This document shows positions 21,092 through 32,459 of a stretch of DNA of 64,000 nucleotides, one piece after another. The notes beneath the pieces are model-generated. The model was not told the origin of the DNA. It searched no databases and saw only the letters and a list, made by a program, of their open reading frames with translations. Position 1 is the stretch's first letter. Each line of letters begins with the position of its first letter. Location of the stretch: the NCBI GenBank assembly GCA_964036195.1, contig OZ038457.1, forward strand, positions 26,670,787 through 26,734,786, read 5' to 3'. A program made the translations under genes and the position numbers. The DNA comes from Sphaerolaimus hirsutus (taxonomy: Eukaryota > Nematoda > Chromadorea > Monhysterida > Sphaerolaimidae).

Positions 21092-21536
21092 TGTTGTGAT
21101 CTCGAGTATTGCGTGCGGTAGTTTAGGGCGGGTGCACACGCGGTGTGAACCCGCAACTTTTACGTTTCATGAGATTTAGAGTAGGAGCATGATGATGCAA
21201 ATATTTATCCTTTCTTTTCATGCAGATTTTCAGGTTTTCTATTTTTGCTCCCTTTTGGAGTTCGCTGGTGTCTCGCCCAGTCCACGTTCACGTGCCCTGG
21301 CATAAAGTCGCTAGATTTTAGAATTTCGGGAACGTTTATCAGAAATCAACCTGTCATCTCGCAAGATAACTAGGATCATGCTCACTCCACTTTCTGTCTT
21401 CACACGCTGAGAAGGGCACCTCCGGCCGGACTCAAGCATTTGATGTTTGAGGTCCGAAAGTGCCAGGCGGTTTTGTAAGGCGGTTTGAGGAGTTCCGAGG
21501 GTTCTCGTTGGTGACTTGAAGGCTGTGAGCCTAACA
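21092..21536 (+). repeat. 3-prime LTR
   Basis: It has the same length and ends as the 5-prime LTR and is followed by GTTC, the duplicated target. Confidence 0.9.
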
Positions 21537-21753
21537 GTTCATTCAACATTTGATATCAAAATACGTAGTACTAAATCAACGGACCAAAGCTACTAGATAA
21601 CAGCGTGCGCTGACATATTTTAATTGTTTATACACTTCCACAATTCCAGCAGTTTTTAACCCTTCCGTTAGAAGAAATCCAGTAACAATATAATGTGATG
21701 ATATAAAATATGCTTTATTCAGATGGTCTATTTACGGCGTGGTGCGTTCGCAG

Positions 21754-21962
21754 AGGCGGGCCAGGCCGCAGCGCTGCTCGAAGCGAGCCTCCGGGCGACC
21801 GGTGGACGCACGGCGCCGCCAACGGCAACGGCACCGCGAGCCAGGCGCCGCACCAGAATGGAGTCGCCGACATCATGGCGCTCCGCAGCGAGATCAACGC
21901 CATCGCCAGGGGCACGCCCGCCCGCGCCGCCAACGCACCCAGACCAAAGTCCACCGCGCCAG
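21754..21962 (+). CDS. PDZ/SoHo scaffold protein, exon 3
   Basis: The acceptor gtgcgttcgcag and donor CAG/gtcacg bound a GC-rich open frame. The leading A completes Lys after exon 2. It encodes a Gly/Ala/Asn-rich linker, then a short amphipathic segment ADIMALRSEINAIARG and a basic Pro-Ala tail. The two other forward frames are also open by GC bias, but only this one fits the phases on both sides. The exit is phase 1. No domain is recognised. Confidence 0.65.
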
Positions 21963-22054
21963 GTCACGCGGCTCTTTTACCACTTTCGGGTTCTGGGGCG
22001 CTTTTCTCAACGCATTTACACTACCTAATCTGATGTGTTCAACCGTTTGCACAT

Positions 22055-22429
22055 GAGGCGCCCAATTCTAAAAGTCGACAAGTCCACAAAATGTGATTTT
22101 GAGTAAATCGCATTTTAAGTGGAACACGATCCACAGTGGACTTATCATATTTCTTGCGTTTTTTCCATAAAAAAAGATGCGGAGGATGGACTTGTCGACT
22201 TTTAGCCCAAAACTAAGTGGACTTGTCGACTTCTTGCCCAAATTTTTTTGCATTTTTCCCTAAAAAATGTCAAATTTGGCACTATGCCATATGGGCATGT
22301 GAGGTCAAAAAGTTTATGGAAAATGATGAAAAATGTGCCGACGTAGCCCCAGATGACGTTTCAGGGCCTAACTCGAAATTTTCATATGTTGGACTTGTGG
22401 ACTTTCAGAATTGGACGCCCCAACTCTAA
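22055..22429. repeat. Inverted-repeat element with GGCGCCCAATTCTAAAAGTC ends, copy 2
   Basis: The left end GGCGCCCAATTCTAAAAGTC is mirrored by GGACTTTCAGAATTGGACGC. It is shorter than copy 1 at 12411-13049, with which it shares most of the body. Confidence 0.65.
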
Positions 22430-22525
22430 AATGCGCCAAATTTGTGTTAAGCCCGGAAATAGCACGTGTTGCTAACAGCCCTCCCATTTTTCATCAGTTT
22501 CCATTATTTTTCTGATATCACTTGT

Positions 22526-22688
22526 AGCATTTGAAAAAATCACCGATTTTTTGGAAAATATATATAAATATATCACTCCAATATTGGAAAAAATATAAAT
22601 ATATATAAATCACTCTAGGTCTCCAGAAAATATAATTAAATTACTGAAAAAATAACTCTAAGCTCGAAAAAAATCTCAAAAAATCACT
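22526..22688. repeat. ATTGAAAAAATC family, copy 2
   Basis: GCATTTGAAAAAATCACC at the left and CTCAAAAAATCAC at the right bracket AAATATATATAAAT repeats. It is diverged from the copy at 8164. Confidence 0.45.
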
Positions 22689-23340
22689 TGCGCTTTATTT
22701 CAATTTCAAGCAATATTCTGGGCTTTATTTACCATTTGCAAGCACAAAAAATGTACTCTAAGATACCCGCAGTACATTTATTATCATCCCACAAACAGTA
22801 TTCATTTATACAGTATTTTACAAGTGAAAACATCAAGCAAATATCACAGAAAAATTCAACCTTCAGTTCAACCTCAATGAAAACTTCAAAAATATTTTGC
22901 ACTGCAAATTTTTAGCTCTCAACCTATAGCGCCTGGTTGTGGCAATGGACGTTTGACCAAATAGGTGCTCATGCGCAGCACTTTTTCATTGGTGATGTGC
23001 TTGAGCTGATTCATTGGTGATGAAACTGAGCTTGCAATCACTGTAGAAAAATTTTGATCACATCAAATTGGCATTTTTTGATTTAAAGTCATGTTTTTTT
23101 TCAGAAAAGTATGTTAACAGATAGAGAGATGCTTAATACCTAAAACATAACCATAGAATTCATAGCAGGATGACATAAAAAAAGTTACTAGGACAGTTTA
23201 CATTTTTGTCACATACAAAATGAAAACTAATTGATAGTGATGTCACCATTTGCCATCATTTGAGTTTGAGTTGTGATCAAACTAGTGATTTGCCAACACC
23301 ACCCCATCAAAATTCATGCCATTTGTGAAAACTGAACATA
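22689..23340. other. Intron 3 stretch, AT-rich, no feature recognised
   Basis: No exon context is seen. Positions 22960-23030 carry two copies of a TTCATTGGTGATG word. Confidence 0.3.
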
Positions 23341-23761
23341 CTGTATTTTCTCGAATTATTCCCTGGGGGTTTATTTTTTCAGAGTGGAAATTTTGAGGGG
23401 GGTCAAATGAGGGGGGTTATTCGAGGGGGGAGGGTTATTATTTTGCCAGAACTTTTTCAAATCCCATTACTAAATTGTTGTTTGAAATGTACACAAATGT
23501 CAAAAAATGCAACAAAAACCGCCATTCATAACACTATGGACTTATATATGTATGTAGACATTATATAACCAGTTCCAACATCACACAGTTATTGTTTTAA
23601 CATGTGTTCTGCGTTTCCCGGATCACAAACCGCATTATGTTCTCTATTCAGTAAATTGGGGTGGGGTATTTCGAGGGGGGGTTATAAGTTCATAGTACCC
23701 ATTTTGAGGGGGTATTTCTCAACAGGGGGTATTTCGAGGGGGGTATTTTGAGGAAATATGG
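23341..23761. mobile_element. CCGTATT-family element
   Basis: TA-CTGTATTTTCTCG begins it and GAGGAAATATGG-TA ends it. The core has AAAAATGCAACAAAAACCGCC and a GTGTTCTGCGTTTCC remnant of the family palindrome. Several GGGGGTATTTC blocks lie near the right end. Confidence 0.7.
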
Positions 23762-24012
23762 TATTTAGCATTCAGTAGTGGAAAACTTGATGGAAACATG
23801 TTACCATTTTTGGCTATTTCAGTTTTCAAAAAAGTCAGGGTGAAAACTAGTGTGTGTAGGCTAACAATATTTACCTGCTTCAAATACAATTTTAACCCAA
23901 TAATGCTCTACATGAACAGAGTGATTTTCTGGAGAAAATCCCTGCAAATTTCTCTTGCACAGATTGCATGTTTTAGTCATAAAGCACAATCATTGCACCA
24001 CAATGTATCAAG

Positions 24013-24172
24013 TATGAGTGATTTTCTCAGTGATTTTTTTTCAAATTTAAAAAATATATATAAATATATCACTCAGAATTTGGAAAAAATATAAATATAT
24101 TTAAATCACAGGTTATTTATATTTATTGTGATTTTCGAAAATATAAATCACGGGTTATTTTTTGAATGCTAA
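24013..24172. repeat. ATTGAAAAAATC family, copy 3
   Basis: GAGTGATTTTCTCAGTGATT precedes AAAATATATATAAATATATC units, and GGGTTATTTTTTGAATGC closes it. Confidence 0.4.
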
Positions 24173-24227
24173 TCACTTGCCATGTTTTAAACTGTCGCGA
24201 TTCAACACTTTTGGACATTTGGATGTA

Positions 24228-24649
24228 CCGTATTTCCTCGAAATACCCCCCCCCCCCTCGTTTGACCCCCCCCCCTCTCGAGACCACTATGAAACAATCA
24301 CCCCCCCCCCCTCGAAATACCCCCCCCCCCCAAATTGAGTGTAAAGAGAACGTACATGACAAATACTGCAGTTTGTGTTCTGCGTAGTGCAGAACACACG
24401 TTAAAACAATGTCGGCATCACATTAGAACAGTGTTTTTACCATCTACGTACTAATATTAGTCTACAGAACCTTATAAATGGCGGTTTTTGTTGCATTTTT
24501 CGACGTCTGCGTACGTTTCAGACGACAATTTCGTACTTGGTTTTCAAAAAATTTCTTGTGAAATAATAACCCCCCCCTCGAAATACCCCCCCCCTCTCGG
24601 GACCACTATGAAACAATCACCCCCCGGGGGGTATTTCGAGGAAATACGG
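24228..24649. mobile_element. CCGTATT-family element, well preserved
   Basis: It runs from TA-CCGTATTTCCTCGAAATACC to GGTATTTCGAGGAAATACGG-TA. C-runs of 9-10 bases alternate with TCGAAATA. The internal palindrome GTGTTCTGCGTAGTGCAGAA is intact. The core ATAAATGGCGGTTTTTG and GACGTCTGCGTACG matches the copies at 50544 and 59994. Confidence 0.85.
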
Positions 24650-24978
24650 TAGTTGATAAGTCCGAACATATGAATATATTTTTGTGGACAAAAACAGCGG
24701 TAGTGTCTATAACTCCATAGTGGAAACTAATTAAAATACCAAAAATAGACCATTGGCAAATTTTCCAAAACCATGAACAAAAAAACATCTGCCCTCTGCC
24801 CCTGGTAATCTCCTTAATTCAAAATACTTTGTGTATGTATAGGTACCTATTTACTTTTCAATTAGTTTAGTATTTTTACCAAATCTGGCACTCGGCCACA
24901 TATATGATGACACATTTTTTTACGTTTAATAGTGTGTCAATATTGCACGTTGTTCACATGCTGCCAATGCGTTGTCAG

Positions 24979-25125
24979 GCAGCCTGGGCAACGAGCACGC
25001 GGTGGGCGGGGCTTGGGACCAGGGCGCCCCCAGCGCGCCCGCGGCACGGCCAGCCTCGTCCGCAGCGTGCCACTACGGCATCAGGGGATTCCGCTCCATC
25101 AGCAGGCAGTCGTCACCCTCCATTG
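24979..25125 (+). CDS. PDZ/SoHo scaffold protein, exon 4
   Basis: The acceptor gcgttgtcag ends at 24978. GC joins the G carried over from exon 3 to make Gly, then SLGNEHAVGGAWDQGAPS, an Ala/Pro stretch and GIRGFRSISRQSSPSI. The Arg/Ser-rich end could be a phosphorylation or 14-3-3-type segment, which is inference only. The donor ATTG/gttggc exits in phase 1, which is what exon 5 needs. The frame stays open past this donor, so the exact end is uncertain. Confidence 0.6.
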
Positions 25126-25586
25126 GTTGGCCATCTGTCGTACTTTGTTGCATTTTGCAAGTGAAAACAAAAGTGCCAAGTCGGCTACCGAGAAGTAACA
25201 AAGTGCACAATTTAGAAGTGTTTAAATGAGAAGTGCGAGGTTAAAATGGACGTAAATTTTTAACTTTTCTTTTTATTCTCATTATAATTACGTCGCTTTT
25301 AACTCTTTACTTCCGATTTCTAAAATGTTTTGTTTACTTCTTCACTTCTACCTACGTCAATTAAAATCAAAAACTCGATTAATCATGAGGTTTTCCATAT
25401 CATTACGACATCATCTTGTGTAAAAAAGCATTCAAAAACGCTATTCCATGGCAATTGGCCAAATTTATTGATGAAATGCTTAAAATTGAAATTGAAAGCT
25501 TAAAATTTATAATAGGGACTTGGGTGCTTCAATATCGATATTTTAAGTGTCCTGGTTTAAAAATCCGGTTCCATTCGCTGACACAG

Positions 25587-25722
25587 GCTCCACTCACTCG
25601 CTTGGCCAAATGCATTTACCCATGGAAATTGGCGCAGTGCCAACCAATCAGCAGTCGCCTCAAAGCCAAGCCCCAGCCAGCCAATGGGCACCGGTCACAT
25701 TTCACCCAGCGCCCATTGTAAG
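25587..25722 (+). CDS. PDZ/SoHo scaffold protein, exon 5
   Basis: The acceptor gctgacacag is followed by GC completing Gly, then STHSLGQMHLPMEIGAVPTN and SQWAPVTFHPAPI. Two donors are available. ATT/gtaagg at 25717 is the better consensus but exits in phase 0. GTAAG/gtcagg at 25722 exits in phase 2 and fits exon 6. The frame remains open to a stop at 25889-25891, so a shorter isoform ending here is possible. It is less GC-rich than the other exons. Confidence 0.5.
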
Positions 25723-26105
25723 GTCAGGCTCCGCCCACCCAGCTAACAAATTTGCACGATTAGAAAATGTGGGTGGAGACTTGGAGACACTCGGCAGAGT
25801 CTCCATGCCGAATTTAAGTGGAGAAAAAGTGAATATTTTTGACCCGAGCTGTGGCAGGTTATCAGCATTTTCCCCGGCAATTAAAAGTTAGTGGGGCAAT
25901 CGCATTTTGGGCATGGATTGGTTCATTTACATGAGCTGCAAATAAGTGTGAAAAGTATCAATATTCGGAATAAAAGAAGAGATAATAACGGTTGTCAACT
26001 GTCGCTTTTTTAGCCGACTGCTTCAAGAAAACCTCAATTTTTATTTTTTTGGATATTTTTATACAAAATCAACTACGAAGGGGGAATAAAAATGAAAGAA
26101 ATCAA

Positions 26106-26799
26106 CAGAGTTGTTAAAATACCGGTATTTTTGGAAAGCGTAAGCGTAAGCGTAAATACACTTTCCAAATTTTCAGTATGGATACTAAAAGCGTAAGGTA
26201 TTTTTAAAATACCTGGGTAAGCGTAAATAAAAGCTTAAGCGTAAAAAATTTAAGAGACTTTTTCTCAGTAAATTCTTTCCAAATCAAGCTCTCAGCGACA
26301 TTTTTCGGATGTCCACTTAGTAGTCTGCCCTCATATGTAGTTTGACAATTCATCGGCAGCGACACTTAAGTGATCTTTATTGTCGAACTTGGAGTTAGTG
26401 CTGTCGACAGCGACAACATCGTCGTCGGAATAAATTTTCAGCCCAAAATTTCTAATCTGAAATCACGATTTTGCTCGATGACACAGTATTAGCAAGACAT
26501 TCATACTGCGACACAATTTGTACATTGCCACTATTTGCTGCACATATTAACACAGCATACACGCAGTCATTTTTTTGGTACGCAGTTTCGTTACTAATTT
26601 TTGTGGTTTTATGCTTTTTCAAAAGTGTAAAACTGAACCGTGTGAAAAGCTTTGTTACGCTTTTAGTACCCGGGTATTTTGGCCAGGAAAGCGTAAAAAA
26701 GCGTACGGGTATTTTATGAAAGCGTAAGCGTAAGCGTAAGTATAAATACCCATTTACCCGGGTATTTCGGGTAAGCGTAAATACGCTTTCGCAACTCTG
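26106..26799. mobile_element. hAT-like element, CAGAGTTG ends, GTAAGC-iterated body
   Basis: A perfect 8-bp duplication GAAATCAA flanks it (26098-26105, 26800-26807). It starts CAGAGTTGTTAAAATACCGG and ends TACGCTTTCGCAACTCTG. GCGTAAGCGTAAGCGTAAAT reiterations occur near both ends. No transposase is present. Confidence 0.85.
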
Positions 26800-26949
26800 G
26801 AAATCAAGCACGAAGTGCTGGCCACTAATATTACTGTCATGAGTTCTGTTGTTTTGACCATAACTGTGTTGGTTATTGTCACTGTAGAGTAGGGTTCTAA
26901 CAGCAACAGGATCCTGATATACCGAATCCCAATAATTTTCAGGATTTTA

Positions 26950-27640
26950 CAGTCCGATCGGAGAAAATATAAATAAATATCTACCGTATATCCTCGAAAT
27001 ACCCCCCTCCCCACTCGAAATACCCCCCTCCCCACCCGAAATACCACCTCTCAAAATGGGCACTATGAATTTATACCCCCCCTCGAAATACCCCCCCAAA
27101 TTGACTGTATAAGGAACGTAAACGACAAAAGCTGCGGTTTGTCATCTGGGCAATGCAGAACACATGTGAAAACAATGACTGTATTATGTTAGAACAGTGT
27201 ATATATTTATGTACAGTCTACATACTTAAAGAAGTCTATAGATAGAGTCTTATACATGGCGGTTTTTGTTGCATTTTTCGACGTCTGCGTACGTTTCAAG
27301 CGACCAATTGAGTACTGGGATTTCAAAAAAATTCTGCCGAAATAATACCCCCCCCTTGTTTAACCCCCCCCCCCTCGAAATTTCCACTCTGAAAAAATAA
27401 ACCCCCTGGGAAATTCGAGGAAGTACGGTATGAGATTTTCTCCTCATAAATAAAAGATAATAAAATCTCTCTGGCAAAACTCACAGAAAATATAAATAAA
27501 TATCTATGAGATTTTCTCCTCATAAATAAAAGATCATAAAATCTCTGTGGCAAAACTCTCAGAAAATAAAAATAAGATAATTGTGATATCTTCTAATATT
27601 TTTGCAAATATAAACCATCGAGATTTTTTTATGCTTTCAA
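26950..27640. repeat. ATTGAAAAAATC family, copy 4, interrupted
   Basis: TATGAGATTTTCTCCTCATA occurs twice, about 85 bp apart, in its right half. A CCGTATT element splits it at 26984-27428. The end TTATGCTTTCAATG resembles the family end. Confidence 0.45.
26984..27428. mobile_element. CCGTATT-family element, nested
   Basis: It runs from TA-CCGTATATCCTCG to CGAGGAAGTACGG-TA. It contains C-runs separated by TCGAAATA, a GGCGGTTTTTGTTGC core and CATACTTAAAGAAG. Confidence 0.8.
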
Positions 27641-27988
27641 TGTTCTATACCTTGTGAGCAGAATACAAGAGGCTGTGGACCTAAGAAGGCATACAGTAAA
27701 CCTTTCGCGTGTTTTACGATGACGTCATAGTGCTCAATGCTCTTTTGTAAAATATCCAAATTTCATAGAGTGGATACTTATGTCCCAATTTGAGACTTAT
27801 GTCCCTCTTACGCATTTTACAATGTGCATTGAGCACTATGACGTCATAGTCAAACACGCGACAGGGTTACTGTATGCTTTCTTAGGTCCAAAGGCTCTTG
27901 TATTCTGCTCTTGTGGCAATTTTTTCAGCGTTTTGCCCATTTTCCCATTGCCCGTTTGTCCGAAGCTGCAAGTAGCGAAACAAAGCTA

Positions 27989-29025
27989 CCGTATTTTTCT
28001 AATAGAAAGGTCCTGTGTATATTTTTTGTTTTTTTCTCCGCCATTCTATTGGAAGCCGCCTTTCTATTTCTTTGGTCAATTTTTGTCAAGGTATTTCAAA
28101 GTGTTATGTCACAGATTAAGCGAGTGTAAATTCAATTGACGATTCACAGAATTCATTCAAGATTTAAAATAGCACCAGACTAGGGTGTCAAATTTCCGTT
28201 TTCCGTTTTCCGTTTCCGTTTTCCGCAGGCAAATTTTTTCCGTTTTCCGTTCCGTTTTCCGGCTGCTGAAATTTTTTTTCCGTTTTCCGTTCCGTTTTCC
28301 GGCAACTTTTTTTTCCGTTTCCGTTTTTCCGGTTCATTTTCCGTTTTCTGGCTAAATTTTAAGTTTTTCCGCCTTTTTTCCGTTTTCCGCCTCAATTTCC
28401 AGTTTCTCCACCTATTTTCCATTTTCTGCCTCAATTTTCCATTTTTCCGCCTCATTTTACCTTTTTCTGGCTCAACTTTCAGTTTTCTGATCAGCCAAAC
28501 TGCTAAAAATTCATGCAGATTGTCAATGATGTAAAAAATCTTCCGTTTCCAGCAAAATTACTGCAAATTTTTTTTGCACATCCAGCAAAATTTCAGCAAA
28601 TTTTATTCATTTTCCAGCAAAATTTCAGCAAGTTTTTCCATTTCCGTGCAAATTTGATTTTTCCGTTTCCGTTTTTCCGGCCTCTTTTTCCGTTTTCCGG
28701 CCGCTGAAATTTTTTTTCCGTTTCCGTTTCCGTTTTCCGCCAAGTGCAAATTTTTTTCCGTTTTCCGTTACGTTTTCCGGCCGCTGAAAAAATTTTTCCG
28801 TTTCCGTTTCCGTTTTCCGTAAAAAAATTTTTTTGACACCCTACACCAGACCAATGAACAAGAGCCATAAAAAATAACAGCGCCGCTGACATTTTGTGCA
28901 TTTGGCACAATTCCAGCAGTTTTCGACCCTTCTGTTGGAGACACCTCTCATATTTATTTTGTTGCCGAAATACTCGAAAGTGTACCTCCCATTGGAGAAC
29001 CGCCTTTCTATTAGCAGAAATACGG
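27989..29025. mobile_element. TTCTATTAGAAG-type element carrying a nested hAT-like insertion
   Basis: TA-CCGTATTTTTCTAATAGAA at the left and TTCTATTAGCAGAAATACGG-TA at the right are inverted copies. The internal GCATTTGGCACAATTCCAGC also marks the copies at 35455 and 57586. The element at 28181-28843 has inserted into it. Confidence 0.7.
28181..28843. mobile_element. hAT-like element, TTTTCCG-iterated body, copy 1 (663 bp)
   Basis: A perfect 8-bp duplication CACCAGAC flanks TAGGGTGTCAAA and TTTGACACCCTA. The whole body on the plus strand is pyrimidine-rich variants of TTTTCCG interleaved with CAGCAAAATTTCAGCAAATT-type stretches. Being all-pyrimidine on one strand, it is not a hairpin. Confidence 0.9.
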
Positions 29026-29770
29026 TATTAAAATGTAGTGTTCAACACGGGATCGTAGCATGTCCGAAATGCACTGCGCTGTATTCGGTTCGGTTGTAAT
29101 TGATTTGATCCCATGACGATTGACCGCGCTCCAAGCATGTTTCTCAAGCTCGTGCATGTGTGCCCGACGCTTTTCGTGTTTTCTCTACCACTGTGTGCCT
29201 ATTAACGATGACAAAAGCTTCCAAAAATTGAAGAAAAAATGTAAGTATATAACAGATCGATAACAAAAAATTGACGGTTTTGCATTAAAATTTTGAAAAA
29301 GATTCGGGAAAAATTCGAATTTTTAGGGCATTTTAAGTTGTCAATGAATGTTCAATTCAAGCACACAGAAACCCAGAAGTTTTGAAATTTCAGAAATTTA
29401 AAAATGGGATTGAACACTCAAAAACTCATTTTGGGGAAAATTGGACTTTTGAAAACTTGAAGTTTAAAAACGAAAGCCCAAACACTTGTTGGGAGGATTT
29501 GCCATCGTTACCGCATTCAGTCGCCAGTGAAGACGCGCGTGTCAATCAAACCTTGGCTTCCATGGCCTTTCCAAGTATGTGACTATGCATAAAAACGTAC
29601 TTGCATTCACATTGACCTGTTTTCTGGTAATAAATATGAAAATCAACTGTGGACAGTTTCCATTTTCTTGTCATCAAAAATAAGTTGTCGAAAAGTGACT
29701 TGGCATGTTTGCACTTTATTGAAATTATCACAAAGCTTCCACTGTTCAAAGCACTAAATTCTGTTAAGCG
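29026..29770. other. Intron 5 spacer between two hAT-like elements
   Basis: It is AT-rich. A short open frame at 29382-29582 has no supported splice context. Nothing else is recognised. Confidence 0.3.
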
Positions 29771-30430
29771 TAGGGTGTCAAAAAATTTTTTAACGGAAAA
29801 CGGAAACGGAAACGGAAAATTTTTTTCAGTGACCGGAAAACGGAACGGAAAACGGAAAAAAATTTGCACTTGGCGGAAAACGGAAACGGAAACGGAAAAA
29901 AATTTTCAGCGGCCGGAAAACGGAAAAAGAGGCCAGAAAAACAGAAACGGAAAAATCAAATTTGCACGGAAATGGAAAAACTTGCTGAAATTTTGCTGGA
30001 AAACGGATAAAATTTGCTGAAATTTTGCTGGAAGTGGAAAAAATTTGCAGTAATTTTGCTGGAAACAGAAATTTTTTCACATCATTGACAATCTGCATGA
30101 ATTTTTACCAGTTTGGCTGTTCAGAAAACAGAAAGTTGAGCCAGAACAGGGTAAAATGAGGTGGAAAAAATGGAAAATTGAGGCAGAAAATGAAAAAAAG
30201 GCAGAAAAACTGGAAATTGAGGCAGAAAACTGAAAAAAGGCGGAAAAACTGAAAATTGTGCCGGAAAACGGAAAATGAGCCGGAAAAACGGAAACGGAAA
30301 AAAAGTTGCGGGAAAACGGAACGGAAAATGGAAAAAAAATTTCAGCAGCCGGAAAACGGAACGGAAAACGGAAAACATTTGCCTGCGGAAAACGGAAACG
30401 GAAAACAGAAAACGGAAATTTGACACCCTA
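29771..30430. mobile_element. hAT-like element, TTTTCCG type, copy 2, opposite orientation (660 bp)
   Basis: GTTAAGCG before and GTTAGGCG after are an 8-bp duplication with one change. The ends are TAGGGTGTCAAA and TTTGACACCCTA. The plus strand is purine-rich here (CGGAAAACGGAAACGG). It is the reverse complement of copy 1 at near-full length. Confidence 0.85.
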
Positions 30431-31060
30431 GTTAGGCGTTGTGCCGTTTGCTTGAATGGATGTATCCGAGGACACTGCATGCTTGCATATACCAATAGGC
30501 TATCCTCAATTCTTAATATAATCCGCGGACGCTATGCATTTCTCTGAAGGAAACGTCTCATCATGACGTCATCGTTAATAAAATCAAGATTGTTCAAAAA
30601 ACGTTTGAGGAAAAACACATTCGTTGCTTGTAAGCGATTCCGCCTTTTTCCCATTCAAATATTTGTTGGTGAAAGTGCGTGCATGAGAATCGTGCTCGCG
30701 CGTTATCGACTGAGTAATCTTGGATGCACCCGAGTATACCTATCACTATTGTAAATGCGCACACATTCGGTGCTTTCAAATGTTTCATCTTTCCATGTAA
30801 GTATAATCCAGTTACTTCACACTCTGCACGCGTGGTTCCCGCTGGAAGCGTGCCAGCAGTTTGTTTACGCATGCGATTTTGATAAAAAGTTATAAATTTA
30901 GAAGTAATCGTTGTTATAATGCTAAACCTTAGTTTTCTCAAAACAATGATTTTTAACTTTCAAACAAAAACACATGCTTTATCATCATTGGCACTCTTCC
31001 AACGTGAGACATAAATGAGTGCGAGGGCAGAGTATCATGTCCGCCGAGTATATGTTCAGA
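30431..31060. repeat. TATACTCGG/CACGCGTGGTTCC repeat and CATGACGTCATC segment
   Basis: Positions 30545-30580 repeat the TCATGACGTCATC segment of 3490. From about 30730 to 31055, CCGAGTATACC and GCACGCGTGGTTCCCGCTGG face GCACTCTTCCAACGTGAG and CGCCGAGTATATG as inverted ends. Copies lie at 39250-39500 and 40408-40676. Confidence 0.5.
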
Positions 31061-31676
31061 TCATACCGTGAGATATTGTCACTCAAATTTTGACTACGCA
31101 CAGCGCGATTGCTGCAACATGCAAATACAGTTGTAACCAAAATACATCTCAGACAACAGAACAAATCCACGCTTAACTCGATTTTTATGCATTTGGCGTT
31201 CGTGCACTTTGAATACCGGATGAAACTCTTCAGTTGCAAAAAAGGTTTCTCCTAATCTTTAACAAAAATGTCTCAAAACACACTTCACACTTCACAGCAA
31301 AAAAGTGTCGTTGTGTGAAGTGGTTTCATGCAGATTGCAGACACACATTGTTGGAATGCTGTCATCGGTACTTGTAATAGGGATCCCATTTGAACATTAA
31401 AATAAATGCTGTGGACTGTTAGGAGAATAAAATAGCATGTTACTATTTCAGATTGAGTCTGCTAGATTGCAATGTATAAGTGTAGTCAGTGGGCTACAGG
31501 TTTTTACTGGTCAAATACATTTCAAATATACTTGTGTTTTTTCAAATATATTTCAAATTTCAAAACTTGATTTGCATCTCTAAGTAAACCAACATAGTAT
31601 GTCAATTTTACTTTCAAAACCAACCACATAATTTAACCTACATTGATTTTTTTCTGATGACTTTGACTTTTTAAAG

Positions 31677-31783
31677 CATCATCTGCAACATGCAAGGCCG
31701 TTTTGCAGGCGATTGCACCGATTCGGATCGGCAGGAAGGCAGTGTGACCCCGGTGGCCAGCAGACAGTCCGTTTATGCCCCAG
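31677..31783 (+). CDS. PDZ/SoHo scaffold protein, exon 6
   Basis: In the phase-compatible frame it reads IICNMQGRFAGDCTDSDRQE, then SVTPVASRQSVYAP. It is bounded by the acceptor actttttaaag and the donor CCCCAG/gttggt. It exits in phase 1, fitting exon 7. The start is uncertain, because a GC-rich start after ttttgcag at 31708 would also keep DCTDSD in frame but needs a different incoming phase. A hAT-like element inserted only 24 bases beyond the donor. Confidence 0.5.
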
Positions 31784-31806
31784 GTTGGTAAATACAATGC
31801 CCCCAG

Positions 31807-32002
31807 AAGGGTGTCAACAAAAACTTTTTTACGGAAAACGGAAACGGAAAAATTTCTGCACTTGCCGGAAAACGGAAACGGAAAATTTTTTGCACCTGCC
31901 GGAAAACGGAAAAATGAAAAGCCAGAAAACGGAAACGTAAACGGAAAAAGTTGGTTTCGGAAAGCGGAAACGGAAAAAGGAAAACGGAAAGTTGACACAC
32001 TA
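31807..32002. mobile_element. hAT-like element, TTTTCCG type, copy 3, short (196 bp)
   Basis: A perfect duplication GCCCCCAG flanks it. The ends are AAGGGTGTCAAC and GTTGACACACTA. Only the terminal GGAAAACGGAAACGG repeats remain and the spacer is lost. The left duplication starts 16 bases past an exon donor. Confidence 0.85.
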
Positions 32003-32180
32003 GCCCCCAGTGACATTTTTATCAGTTCCATTCAACTTGATGAGCACTAAAAAATTTGCCAAAAAATTAGCCAACAGAGATTGGAAATCAGAAATCTGAA
32101 TCACATCCAACTTCTGATCACATTTCTTATCACATCAACATCATTCAAGTTCAACATTGCCACCCCCCCCCCCCCCACAG

Positions 32181-32301
32181 AGGAGCGAAGCTGCTCAGTG
32201 CCGATACCACCGCCAAAGCCGCAGAAACCAGTCAAGGCCAGGCTCAGGGCCGTGCCCCAATGTGCCACTTTTAGCTCGAGGAGTTCTTTGGCTAGTGGCA
32301 G
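32181..32301 (+). CDS. PDZ/SoHo scaffold protein, exon 7 (proline-rich)
   Basis: A very strong acceptor (a run of 13-14 C, then acag) is followed by AG completing Glu, then ERSCSVPIPPPKPQKPVKARL and SSRSSLASG. PIPPPKPQKPVKAR is a candidate SH3 ligand, which is inference. The donor GGCAG/gtcggt exits in phase 2. The next exon opens with one C. Confidence 0.7.
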
Positions 32302-32459
32302 GTCGGTTTGGGGGGGGGGGGGGTTGCGGGGTTCCATATAAATAAGGCTTTTTCAAAAGAAAAAAGGATATAATTGTTAAAAAATCTGTGAAAAATCTGT
32401 GAAATATGTCTTGTGAGCAACAACTCATAGGAACAATGATTTTAAAATTTTAAAATCAT

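Larger units (their letters stand above)
14479..21536 (+). mobile_element. Ty3/Gypsy-type LTR retrotransposon, 7,058 bp, in intron 2 of the scaffold gene
   Basis: Two 445-bp direct repeats (14479-14923, 21092-21536) start TGTTGTG and end CTAACA. They bound a 6.2-kb interior and are flanked by a GTTC duplication (14475-14478 and 21537-21540). I found three base differences between the LTRs, so the insertion looks young. The domain order RT, RNase H, integrase is the Ty3/Gypsy order. The element lies in the sense orientation of the host gene. Compared with ordinary Gypsy elements, gag is very short, no protease motif was found, and an extra coiled-coil ORF follows pol. Confidence 0.9.

Noticed and set aside
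28180..28910. Lys/Asn/Glu-rich minus frames (RKNGKRK-type) at 28180-28910 and similar ones at 29649, 33361 and 48099
   Set aside because: They are translations of the TTTTCCG micro-repeat in hAT-like elements, not proteins.
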